Positions 26,896 through 34,498 of a stretch of DNA of 64,000 nt are shown here, in pieces. The stretch spans positions 100,845-164,844 of the forward strand of contig NZ_BNBC01000004.1 of assembly GCF_014654675.1 (NCBI RefSeq), given 5' to 3'. The notes under the pieces are model-generated. The model worked only from the letters and a program-made list of their open reading frames with translations, was not told where the DNA came from and made no database searches. This DNA comes from Streptomyces spiralis. GTDB taxonomy: Bacteria > Actinomycetota > Actinomycetes > Streptomycetales > Streptomycetaceae. Every line of letters begins with the position of its first letter. Within the stretch, counting starts at the first letter, position 1. The position numbers and the translations under genes are program-made.

Positions 26896-28075
26896 ATGCC
26901 CTTCCCTGCCCTCGACCCGGCCGACCCGCTCGGCGTGGAGTCCCTCCTCACCGATACCGACAGGGCCGTGCGCGACACGGTCCGCCAGTACCTGGACGAC
27001 AAGGTGCAGCCGCACATCGCCGGCTGGTTCGAGCAGGGAGACCTCCCCACCCTCACCGAACTCGCCCGCGACTTCGGCGAGCTGGGCCTGCTCGGTATGC
27101 ACCTCGACGGCTATGGCTGCTCGGGAATGTCCGCTCTCGCGTACGGACTGGCCTGCCGTGAGCTGGAGGCTTGTTCCTCGGACCTGCGTTCCTTCGTCTC
27201 CGTACAGGGTTCCCTCGCCATGTTCGCGATCCACCGGTTCGGCTCCGAGGAGCAGAAGCAGGAATGGCTGCTGCGTATGGCGGCGGGCACGGCCATCGGA
27301 TGCTTCGGCCTGACCGAACCCGACCACGGCTCCGACCCTTCGCCGATGCGCACGCGCGCCCGGCGCGATGGCGGCGACTGGATCCTCGACGGGCGCAAGA
27401 TGTGGATCACCAATGGCCCGGTGGCGGCGGTCGCCGTCGTCTGGGCACGCACGGCGACGGCATCCGAGGCTTCGTCGTACCGACGGACACCCCCGGCCTC
27501 TCCGCGCCCCTCATCAAGCACAAGATGTCGCTACGGGCCAGTGTCATGAGCGAACTCGTGCTGGACGCCGTCCGGTTGCCCGCATCCGCGATGCTGCCCC
27601 AGGCCGTGGCGTCTCCGCACCGCTCACCTGCCTCAACGAGGCGCGGTACGGCATTGTCTGGGGGGTCACCGGCGCGGCCCGCTCGGCCTGGCAGGCAGCC
27701 GCCGACTGCGCGGCCCAGCGCGAACAGTTCGGCAAGCCTCTGGCAGCCTTCCAGCTCACCCAGCAGAAGCTGGTCGACATGGCCCTGGAACTGCACAAGT
27801 CGACCATGACCGCGCTGCGGTTGGCCGATCTGAAGGACTCCGCGGAAGGCGTCCACCCCGCGCAGATCAGCTTCGGCAAGCTGAACAACGTACGCGAGGC
27901 CCTCGAGATCTGCCGCACGGCCAGGACGATCCTGGGCGCCAACGGAATCTCCCTCGAATACCCGGTCATCCGCCACATGAACAACCTGGAGTCCGTCCTC
28001 ACCTACGAGGGCACGACCGAGATGCACACCCTCGCCCTCGGCCAGGCACTGACCGGCGTCGCGGCCTTCCGCTGA
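26896..28075 (+). pseudogene. acyl-CoA dehydrogenase (glutaryl-CoA-like), two frameshifts
   Basis: The coding signal is continuous over about 390 residues but changes frame twice. Part one (26896 to about 27452) ends WILDGRKMWITNGPVAAVAVVWART; part two continues DGIRGFVVPTDTPGLSAPL to LPASAMLPQA (to about 27606); part three continues GVSAPLTCLNEARYGIVWG to LALGQALTGVAAFR. Each shift equals one missing base, both in short G-containing runs. The markers LTEPDHGSD, RYGIVWGVTGAA and ANGISLEYPVIRH point to a glutaryl-CoA dehydrogenase-type enzyme. ATG follows AAGGAG. It is either decayed or mis-sequenced; with the CoA-transferase fragment it looks like a former catabolic pair. Confidence 0.75.
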
Positions 28076-28247
28076 CACGGTTCGCACAACGTTCGCTGCC
28101 GAGCAAACGGGGGCGTTCTCGCAGGTCGACCTCTGTGCCGTGGGGGCGCAAGTGCATGTGCGGGGGCGGCGCGAGGAACCGGGCCCGCGGAACCGGGCGC
28201 GCGGCGCCTGCCGGATCCCGCGCGCCCGGCGACGTACGGTGGGCCGT

Positions 28248-28898
28248 ATGGCCCCTCCGCTTCCGGGTCCGCTTCAGGACCTGGCGCCGCTGCTCAGCCA
28301 CTACGGCTACTGGGCCGTGGGTGGCGTGGTCCTGGTGGAGGACTTCGGGGTCCCCGCCCCTGGCGAGACCATCCTGATCGCCGCGGGCGTGTACGCCGGC
28401 GCGGGTGAGCTGAACGTCGTGGCCGTGGGCGTGATCGGGTTTCTGGCCGCCGTCGTCGGGGACAACATCGGCTATCTGATCGGCCACTTCGGCGGGCGCG
28501 CCTTCGTCCACCGCTGGGGGAGGTACGTCTTCCTGACACCCGAGCGGTTCGAGGCGGCCGAGCGGTTCTTCACCCGGCACGGCGGCAAGATCGTCACGGT
28601 GGCTCGCTTCATCGAGGGGCTGCGCCAGGCCAACGGCATCATCGCCGGCACCACCGGCATGCCCTGGCGCCGCTTCCTCGCCTTCAACGCGCTCGGCGCG
28701 GCGCTGTGGGTGGGCCTGTGGGTGACCCTCGCGTACTTCGCCGGCACGCACATCAACGCCGTCTACGACACCATCCAGCGGTACGAGGCATTCGTGCTCG
28801 CCGGGATCGGCGTCCTCGTCGCCGCGCTGATCGCCCGGCATGTGCTGCGGCGCAGGCGCCGGCACCGGCACCAGGAGAGCCGAGAGGAACGCCCCTGA
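28248..28898 (+). CDS. DedA/SNARE-associated family membrane protein
   Basis: 216 residues with four or five hydrophobic segments. Family features are VLVEDFGVPAPGETILIAAGVYAGAG, VGDNIGYLIGHFGGR, FFTRHGGKIVTVARFIEGLRQANGIIAGTTGMPWRRFLAFNALGAALW in consecutive blocks. DedA proteins are thought to be proton-coupled lipid flippases or scramblases needed for envelope integrity. The ATG at 28248 was preferred to an in-frame ATG at 28140 that precedes a stretch of arginine-rich non-homologous sequence. The C-terminus is Arg/His-rich and cytoplasmic. Confidence 0.88.
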   Translation: MAPPLPGPLQDLAPLLSHYGYWAVGGVVLVEDFGVPAPGETILIAAGVYAGAGELNVVAVGVIGFLAAVVGDNIGYLIGHFGGRAFVHRWGRYVFLTPERFEAAERFFTRHGGKIVTVARFIEGLRQANGIIAGTTGMPWRRFLAFNALGAALWVGLWVTLAYFAGTHINAVYDTIQRYEAFVLAGIGVLVAALIARHVLRRRRRHRHQESREERP

Positions 28899-28911
28899 GG
28901 GGGATACCGGA

Positions 28912-28928
28912 ATACCCCTGGGGGGTAT
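28912..28928. promoter_or_regulatory. CsoR-like copper operator
   Basis: ATACCCC - TGG - GGGGTAT is a perfect 7-bp dyad matching the pattern of streptomycete CsoR operators (AT-flanked C-run facing G-run). It lies 14 bases after the dedA-like stop and 71 bases before the DUF4396 gene, where a promoter would sit. CsoR is a Cu(I)-released repressor, so the DUF4396 gene is predicted to be copper-induced. Confidence 0.7.
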
Positions 28929-28998
28929 GCTGTTCCGGTGTGGTGCAGGGCTTCGTCAGCAGGCGGGGCCGCATCAGCGCCGACAGGGGAGAGCGACG

Positions 28999-29526
28999 AT
29001 GACACACCCGGCAAGCCCGCACGAACACCAGCATGAACACCACGGACACCACCAGGGGCACCCTCACGCGCCGGCCGCTCCGGCCGGCGCGGGTGCCTCC
29101 TGGCGCACTGCCGCGCAGGCGACGCTGCACTGCCTCACCGGCTGCGCCATCGGCGAGGTGCTCGGCATGGTCGTCGGGACGGCGGCCGGGCTGCACAACG
29201 CGGCCACGGTCACCGTCTCGATCGCACTGGCCTTCGTCTTCGGCTACGCGCTGACCGTGCGCGGGGTGCTCCGCGCGGGCGTCCCCCTGCGGCAGGCGCT
29301 CAAGGTCGCCCTCGCCGCGGACACGGTGTCCATCGCGGTGATGGAACTGATCGACAACACCGTCATGGTCGGGGTGCCCGGCGCCATGGACGCGGGCCTC
29401 GCCGACGCGCTGTTCTGGGTCTCGCTGGTCCTCTCCCTCGCCCTGGCCTTCGTGCTGACCACTCCGGTCAACCGGTGGATGATCGGCCGGGGCAGGGGAC
29501 ACGCGGTCGTGCACGCCTACCACTGA
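28999..29526 (+). CDS. DUF4396 membrane protein with His-rich N-terminus
   Basis: 175 residues. The first 20 residues include the metal-binding-like run HEHQHEHHGHHQGHPH, followed by four hydrophobic helices. The first helix has HCLTGCAIGEVLGM, with two cysteines spaced as a possible thiolate pair; this block and the later DTVSIAVMELIDNTVM are typical of DUF4396. The function of the family is unknown. Together with the CsoR-like site upstream, the His-rich head argues for a role in copper handling in the membrane. The ATG at 28999 was chosen over upstream in-frame codons that lie in the operator. Confidence 0.8.
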   Translation: MTHPASPHEHQHEHHGHHQGHPHAPAAPAGAGASWRTAAQATLHCLTGCAIGEVLGMVVGTAAGLHNAATVTVSIALAFVFGYALTVRGVLRAGVPLRQALKVALAADTVSIAVMELIDNTVMVGVPGAMDAGLADALFWVSLVLSLALAFVLTTPVNRWMIGRGRGHAVVHAYH

Positions 29527-29535
29527 CCTCGCCGG

Positions 29536-29568
29536 CCGTGACGCCGGTCCTGCCGGCCGGTGTCACGG
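29536..29568. terminator. hairpin between convergent DUF4396 and small membrane genes
   Basis: CCGTGACGCCGG and CCGGTGTCACGG form a 12-bp stem with one G-T pair and a nine-base loop. The distal arm covers the stop codon of the minus-strand small gene. Confidence 0.65.
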
Positions 29569-29880
29569 ATGGGGGCGGTCGTCCGGGCGTGTGGTCTCGT
29601 TCATCGGGCCGGGGGCCGTACGGCCGTAGCGGCCGGGTTGCCGCGCCGCCCGATGGGCGCGCCGGTGGTGCGTGGCGGCACCGGTCATCAGGGACAGGCC
29701 CAGGCAGAAGAGCAGGGCGAGGGCGAGTCCGGCGCTGAAGATCGCCAGGGTGTTCATGGTGACGATCTGGTTGCCGAGCACCGAGACCGTGTAGTCGGGC
29801 CCGCCGGACAGGTTTCCGGCGATGGCCAGGCCGGTGAACGCGGCGGTGGCCGCCAGGAGAAGCAGTCCGAAGAGAAGCAT
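29563..29880 (-). CDS. small two-helix membrane protein
   Basis: 105 residues: two hydrophobic segments (LLFGLLLLAATAAFTGLAIAG and TLAIFSAGLALALLFCLGLSL) separated by a short loop, then a basic His/Arg-rich cytoplasmic tail. No known domain. The ATG at 29880 has GAGGAG at the right distance; an ATG nine bases further upstream is too close to that site. It is monocistronic and faces the DUF4396 gene. Confidence 0.7.
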   Translation of the reverse strand: MLLFGLLLLAATAAFTGLAIAGNLSGGPDYTVSVLGNQIVTMNTLAIFSAGLALALLFCLGLSLMTGAATHHRRAHRAARQPGRYGRTAPGPMNETTRPDDRPHP

Positions 29881-30066
29881 GGGAGTCATCTCCTCAAGAA
29901 GTCCCGTCTCCCGCCTCGTGTACCCGCATCGCCGCCGCGCCAACGAGCCGGCCCGCGCGGATGCGGCCGCGCGGACCGGGCGGGCATGTGCGGTGCCGCT
30001 CGCGCCGGGTACCCGGCCTGAGCAGTGCGGTGAACGGCACCGCAGGACCTGACGAAGGGAGGCGTC

Positions 30067-30486
30067 ATGGCTCAGCACGTACGCGACATCATGACCAGCC
30101 GACTGGTGACGGTGGAGCCGCAGACCTCGGTGACGGCAGCGGCCCAGAAGATGCGCGACGAGGACATCGGCATCGTCCTGGTCTGCGAGGGCGACGAACT
30201 GCGCGGTGTGGTCAGCGACCGCGATCTGGTGATCCGCTCGCTGGCGGAGGGCGGCGACCAGGAGAAGCGCACGGTTGCCTCCGCGTGCAGCGCCGACCTC
30301 TTCACCCTGACCCCGGACGAGGACCTGGACACCGCGGTGCAGATGATGCGCGAGCACGCGGTGCGCCGCATTCCGGTCGTCGACCAGGGTCACCCCGTGG
30401 GCATCGTCTCCATCGGTGACCTGGCCATCGAGCGCGACCCGCGCTCCGCGCTCGGAGGCATCAGCGCGGCCGAGCCCAACGAGTAG
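30067..30486 (+). CDS. stand-alone CBS-pair protein
   Basis: 139 residues made of two CBS motifs: VRDIMTSRLVTVEPQTSVTAAAQKM to LRGVVSDRDLVIRSL, then LFTLTPDEDLDTAVQMM to PVGIVSIGDLAIERD. Such solo CBS proteins bind adenosine nucleotides or SAM and modulate partner enzymes or channels. The partner is not evident here. The ATG has GAAGGGAGG upstream. Confidence 0.9.
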   Translation: MAQHVRDIMTSRLVTVEPQTSVTAAAQKMRDEDIGIVLVCEGDELRGVVSDRDLVIRSLAEGGDQEKRTVASACSADLFTLTPDEDLDTAVQMMREHAVRRIPVVDQGHPVGIVSIGDLAIERDPRSALGGISAAEPNE

Positions 30487-30545
30487 GCCACGCCGGGACG
30501 GACCACGACGGGACGGAACCGGCGAGCCACTGCCGAACCCGACCA

Positions 30546-30573
30546 CTGGGGGCGCCCGCGCGGGCGCCCCCAG
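30546..30573. terminator. perfect 28-nt palindrome between CBS and rocD genes
   Basis: CTGGGGGCGCCCGC and its exact complement sit back to back between the convergent CBS and rocD stops, forming a perfect 14-bp self-complementary arm. It is a strong bidirectional terminator candidate. Confidence 0.8.
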
Positions 30574-30591
30574 CCGTGGGATCCGGGGCCG

Positions 30592-31812
30592 TCAGGAGGC
30601 CAGGACCTTCGCCAAGGAGCCGAGCGCCGAGCGCACTTCGTCCTCGGTGACGGTCAGCGGCGGCGCCAGCCGGATCGTGGAGCCGTGGGTGTCCTTGACC
30701 AGGATGCCCTCGCGCATCAGACGCTCGCTGATCTCCCGGCCGGTGCCGATGGCCGGGTCGACGTCGACGCCCGCCCACAGGCCGCGCGAGCGGAAGCCCA
30801 CCACACCCGCGCCGAGCAGAGCGGTCAGCCCCTCGCGCAGCACCGCGCCCAGTTCGGCCGCCCGGCGCTGGAACTCACCGGTCTCCAGCAGTTCCACCAC
30901 CGCCGTGCCGACCGCCGCGGCCAGCGGGTTGCCGCCGAACGTCGAGCCGTGCTCGCCGGGCCGCAGCACCCCGAGCACCTCCCGGCTGCCCACGACCGCC
31001 GAGACCGGCACGATGCCGCCGCCCAGCGCCTTGCCGAGGAGCACGACGTCCGGCACCACGTCCTCGTGCTCGACGGCGAGGGTGCGCCCGGTGCGGCCGA
31101 GACCCGACTGGATCTCGTCGGCGACGAACAGACAGCCGGCCCGGCGGGTCAGCTCCCGCACGCCGGCCAGGTAGCCGTCGTCGGGGACGATCACGCCCGC
31201 CTCGCCCTGGATCGGCTCGATCAGCACCGCCGCCGTGGTCTCGTCGACCGCCGCCTCCATGGCCGCCAGATCGTTGTAGGGAACGATCCGGAAGCCCGGC
31301 GTGAACGGCCCGAAGCCCGAGCGTGCCGTCTCGTCGGTCGAGAAGCTGACGATCGTCGTCGTACGGCCGTGGAAGTTGTCCGCCGCGACCACGATCGTCG
31401 CCCGGTCGGCGGGGACGCCCTTGACCTCGTACGCCCACTTGCGGGCCACCTTGATGCCGCTCTCCACCGCCTCGGCGCCGGTGTTCATGGGCAGCACCAT
31501 GTCCTGCCCGGTCAGCCGCGCCAGCCGCTCCGCGAACTCGGCGAGCCGGTCGTTGTGGAAGGCCCGCGAGGTGAGGGTGAGGCGGTCCAGCTGCTGGTGC
31601 GCCGCGTCGATCAGCGCGGGGTGGCGGTGGCCGAAGTTCAGGGCCGAGTAGCCGGCCAGCATGTCCAGGTAGCGGCGGCCCTCGACGTCCTCCACCCAGG
31701 CGCCCTCGGCCCGGGCGACGACGACGGGCAGCGGGTGGTAGTTGTGCGCGAGGACCGGCTCCTCGGCGCGGATCAGCTCGTCGGAGGTGCGGGTGCGCGC
31801 GGGTGCGGTCAT
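30592..31812 (-). CDS. rocD: ornithine aminotransferase
   Basis: 406 residues, class III PLP aminotransferase. The markers are HNYHPLPVVVARAEGAWVEDVEG at the N-terminus (shared by OAT enzymes), MNTGAEAVESGIKVARKW, FVADEIQSGLGRTGR, the PLP lysine in VLLGKALGGG and GEHGSTFGGNPLA. It converts ornithine to glutamate semialdehyde. The ATG overlaps the stop of the dimethylargininase gene (ATGA), so the two form an arginine/ornithine catabolic operon. Confidence 0.93.
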   Translation of the reverse strand: MTAPARTRTSDELIRAEEPVLAHNYHPLPVVVARAEGAWVEDVEGRRYLDMLAGYSALNFGHRHPALIDAAHQQLDRLTLTSRAFHNDRLAEFAERLARLTGQDMVLPMNTGAEAVESGIKVARKWAYEVKGVPADRATIVVAADNFHGRTTTIVSFSTDETARSGFGPFTPGFRIVPYNDLAAMEAAVDETTAAVLIEPIQGEAGVIVPDDGYLAGVRELTRRAGCLFVADEIQSGLGRTGRTLAVEHEDVVPDVVLLGKALGGGIVPVSAVVGSREVLGVLRPGEHGSTFGGNPLAAAVGTAVVELLETGEFQRRAAELGAVLREGLTALLGAGVVGFRSRGLWAGVDVDPAIGTGREISERLMREGILVKDTHGSTIRLAPPLTVTEDEVRSALGSLAKVLAS

Positions 31813-32639
31813 GAGCGGATCTCCTGGGTGCAGCACTTGATACCGCCGCCGGCCTTGTGGAACTCCGACAGGTCGACGGGAACGGGCAGGTAACCGTGGT
31901 CGGCCAGCCGGCCGGCGAGGGCCGTGGCGCCGGGCGAGATGAAGACGTGGCGGCCGTCGGAGACGGAGTTGAGGCCGAAGGCCATCGCGTCCTCGCGGGT
32001 GGCGATCACCGCGTCCGGGTAGAGGCGGGCGAGCACCTCGCGGCTGCCGGGCGAGAACGCCTCCGGGTAGTACGCGACGTTCCCGTCGGTGCCGTCCGTG
32101 CCGTCGTCGAGGACGAACAGCGCCGTGTCCAAATGGTAGAAGTACGGATCCACCAGGGTCAGGCCGATCACCGGCACACCCAGGTACTCCTGGGCCTCGC
32201 GATGGGCCTCCGGGGTGGTGCGGAAGCCGGTGCCGGCCAGCATCCAGCGCCCGGCCGGCACGAAGTCGCCCTCGCCCTCGCACACCGACTCGGGCCGGTA
32301 GACGTCGAACCCGGCCGACTTGAACCAGGTGTCGTAGGGGAGGGACTCCGGGCGCCGCTCCGGCGCGCGGAAGAAGGAGCCGAAGACGCGGCCGCCGACC
32401 ACGACCGCCGCGTTCGCGGCGAAGACCATGTCCGGCAGACCCGGCACGGGTTCCACGGTCTCGACGGTGTGACCGTGGGCGCGGTAGGCGTCGACCAGCG
32501 CCTGCCACTGGGCCTGGGCGAGCGGGACGTCGACGGGACGGTCCGGACGCATCCAGGGGTTGATCGCGTACTGCACGGCGAAGTGTCTGGGTTCGCAGAC
32601 GACGAAGCGCCGCCGGCGCGGCACACGGGACTCGGGCAC
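31809..32639 (-). CDS. ddaH: dimethylarginine dimethylaminohydrolase / amidinotransferase family
   Basis: 276 residues with GTG start after GGAGG. Family features are FVVCEPRHFAVQYAINPWM, PDMVFAANAAVVVGG, GEGDFVPAGRWMLAGTGFRT, the catalytic histidine in FYHLDTALFVLDD and the C-terminal nucleophile cysteine in GGGIKCCTQE. DDAH enzymes hydrolyse methylated arginines to citrulline; related enzymes act on arginine itself. Coupled to rocD and downstream of an Lrp-type regulator, so the operon probably feeds amino acid nitrogen into glutamate. The exact guanidino substrate is inferred from family resemblance. Confidence 0.85.
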   Translation of the reverse strand: MPESRVPRRRRFVVCEPRHFAVQYAINPWMRPDRPVDVPLAQAQWQALVDAYRAHGHTVETVEPVPGLPDMVFAANAAVVVGGRVFGSFFRAPERRPESLPYDTWFKSAGFDVYRPESVCEGEGDFVPAGRWMLAGTGFRTTPEAHREAQEYLGVPVIGLTLVDPYFYHLDTALFVLDDGTDGTDGNVAYYPEAFSPGSREVLARLYPDAVIATREDAMAFGLNSVSDGRHVFISPGATALAGRLADHGYLPVPVDLSEFHKAGGGIKCCTQEIRS

Positions 32640-32700
32640 GAAGGGGTTCCTCCGCTTCCTGGGGGTGTCGACTGAGGGTTGACACCACGGTAGGAAGCGA

Positions 32701-32758
32701 CGGATACGGTCGACAAGGAACGAGAGCTGCGTGTCTGAGCAGCAATGCTGCGTATCCG
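32701..32758. promoter_or_regulatory. nested inverted repeats between lrp-like gene and ddaH
   Basis: The outer arms CGGATACG (32701-32708) and CGTATCCG (32751-32758) are perfectly complementary and 42 bases apart. Inside lies the smaller perfect dyad GCAGCA-A-TGCTGC (32739-32751). They occupy the 125-base region between the Lrp-like stop and ddaH start, where ddaH-rocD transcription must begin. Likely targets for the adjacent Lrp-type regulator, whose multimers wrap such spaced sites. Confidence 0.5.
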
Positions 32759-32764
32759 AGCCGT

Positions 32765-33268
32765 TCAGCGCACGTCTGCTGCGTCTTCGGGGGCGGGCTG
32801 GCTGGCTCCCGCCTCCGGGCTTTCCGGCAGCAGATGCGACAGCACCATCACACTGATCGTCTTGCGGATGAACGGCTCCGTGCGGATCCGCTCCAGCACC
32901 TCCTCGAAGTGCTCCACGTCCCGTGCCCGCACGTGCAGCAGCGCGTCCGCGCCGCCGGTCACCGTCATGGCCGCCGTGATCTCCGGATGGTTGCGCACCA
33001 CCTCGGCCAGCCGCCGGGGCGGTGCCGCCCCCTCGCAGTACACCTCGACGTACGCCTCCGTGCGCCAGCCCAGCGCCGACGGCTTCACGGTGGCCGTGAA
33101 CCCGGTGATCACACCCGTCTCGCGCAGCCGGTCCACCCGCCGCTTCACGGCCGTCGCGGACAGGCCGATCTCCGTGCCGATCTCGGCGAAACTGCTGCGG
33201 GCGTTCGCCATCAGGGCGGTGAGGATCTTCCGATCCAGCTCGTCGAACGGTACCGGCCTGCTGTTCAT
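32765..33268 (-). CDS. Lrp/AsnC family transcriptional regulator
   Basis: 167 residues. The N-terminal winged helix shows LDRKILTALMANARSSFAEIGTEIGLSATAVKRRVDRLRETGVI; the RAM ligand-binding domain follows (VEVYCEGAAPPRRLAEVVRNHPEI, HVRARDVEHFEEVL). Lrp/AsnC proteins sense amino acids. It stands immediately upstream of ddaH-rocD on the same strand and is the natural candidate for their arginine- or ornithine-responsive control. The ATG at 33268 was chosen; no good ribosome site precedes it, so it may be leaderless. Confidence 0.9.
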   Translation of the reverse strand: MNSRPVPFDELDRKILTALMANARSSFAEIGTEIGLSATAVKRRVDRLRETGVITGFTATVKPSALGWRTEAYVEVYCEGAAPPRRLAEVVRNHPEITAAMTVTGGADALLHVRARDVEHFEEVLERIRTEPFIRKTISVMVLSHLLPESPEAGASQPAPEDAADVR

Positions 33269-33357
33269 GTCCGCACTGTATCCAGCACCGTATCCAGCGC
33301 GAACGTCCACGCCCGGCACATGTCCAGGCGTGGCTTTCGCCCCTAGACTCCACGTTC

Positions 33358-34113
33358 ATGCTGCGCGCCCTCGCCGTCGACGACGAACGCCCCTCGCTCG
33401 AGGAACTGCTGTACCTGCTGAACGCCGACCCCCGGATCGCCGGTGTGGAGGGCGCCGGCGACGCCACCGAGGCGCTGCGCCGCATCAACCGGGCCCTTCA
33501 GTCCGGCCCCGACGGGCCCGACGCCATCGACGTCGTCTTCCTCGACATCCAGATGCCCGGCCTCGACGGGCTCGACCTGGCCCGGCTGCTGACCGGGTTC
33601 GCCCGGCCGCCGCTGATCGTCTTCGTCACCGCCCACGAGGACTTCGCCGTCCAGGCCTTCGACCTCAAGGCCGTCGACTACGTCCTCAAGCCCGTCCGCA
33701 AGGAGCGCCTCGCCGAGGCCGTCCGCCGCGCCGCCCAGCTGCTCGACGCCGCCCCACGGATCACCGTCAGCGAGCCCGACCCCGACCAGATGCCCGTGGA
33801 ACTGGGCGGAGTGACCCGGTTCGTCGCCGTCGACGACATCACCCACGTCGAGGCCCAGGGCGACTACGCCCGCCTGCACACCACCCGGGGCAGCCACCTG
33901 GTCCGCATCCCGCTGTCCACGCTGGAGGAGCGCTGGCGCTCCCGCGGCTTCGTCCGCATCCACCGCCGCCATCTGGTCGCCCTGCGCCACATCGACGAGC
34001 TCCGCCTGGACGCGGGCTCGGTGAGCGTGCTGGTCGGCGCCGAGGAACTCCAGGTCAGCCGCCGTCACGCACGTGAGCTGCGGGAGCTGCTGCTGCGCCG
34101 GACCGCGCACTAG
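33358..34113 (+). CDS. LytTR-family response regulator
   Basis: 251 residues. The receiver domain (1-120) has the acidic pocket VDDE and phosphoacceptor Asp63 in VFLDIQMPGLDG, and the switch lysine in VDYVLKPVRKER. The C-terminal LytTR DNA-binding domain (about 150-248) has VEAQGDYARLHTTRGSHLVRIPLSTLEERW and FVRIHRRHLVAL. It heads a four-gene operon with a symporter and a LytS-type kinase, so it should be the output of that system. The receiver has a slightly expanded loop with SGPDGPDA before the Asp strand. Confidence 0.93.
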   Translation: MLRALAVDDERPSLEELLYLLNADPRIAGVEGAGDATEALRRINRALQSGPDGPDAIDVVFLDIQMPGLDGLDLARLLTGFARPPLIVFVTAHEDFAVQAFDLKAVDYVLKPVRKERLAEAVRRAAQLLDAAPRITVSEPDPDQMPVELGGVTRFVAVDDITHVEAQGDYARLHTTRGSHLVRIPLSTLEERWRSRGFVRIHRRHLVALRHIDELRLDAGSVSVLVGAEELQVSRRHARELRELLLRRTAH

Positions 34114-34126
34114 GGGGTCGTACGCC

Positions 34127-34486
34127 ATGCCGCAGGACGCCGGCGAGCGCCGTGTCACCGTCACCGGCCCGCCCCGCCGCACCCGCCGGGCCCCGGGCCA
34201 CTACCGTCCCCGCACCGAGATCGACGAGCAGACCACCCTCGGTCACACCTACGTCCGCTCCCTGATCCGCAGTCAGCTGCGCACCGCCCTGACGGTGTTC
34301 GCGGTGCTGGTGCTGCTGGTCGCGCCGCTGCCGCTGGTGTTCGCCGCGGCCCCCGAGGCCCGCCGCCTGACCTGGGTGGTCCTCGGCTTCTGCCTCTACG
34401 CCCCCTTCGTGCTGCTCGCCCGCTGGTACGTGCGCCGCGCCGAACGCAACGAACGCGACTTCGTACGGCTCGTCGAGGACCGCTGA
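34127..34486 (+). CDS. small membrane protein of the symporter operon (DUF485-like)
   Basis: 119 residues. A basic N-terminus (PPRRTRRAPGHYRPRTEIDEQT) is followed by two hydrophobic helices (TALTVFAVLVLLVAPLPLVFAAAP and TWVVLGFCLYAPFVLLARWYV) and the charged end VRRAERNERDFVRLVEDR. Its size, topology and place directly before a sodium/solute symporter match the small accessory subunit (DUF485-type) found beside acetate and pyruvate symporters. The ATG at 34127 is 13 bases after the response regulator stop. Confidence 0.72.
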   Translation: MPQDAGERRVTVTGPPRRTRRAPGHYRPRTEIDEQTTLGHTYVRSLIRSQLRTALTVFAVLVLLVAPLPLVFAAAPEARRLTWVVLGFCLYAPFVLLARWYVRRAERNERDFVRLVEDR

Positions 34487-34498
34487 GGACACGCGCCC

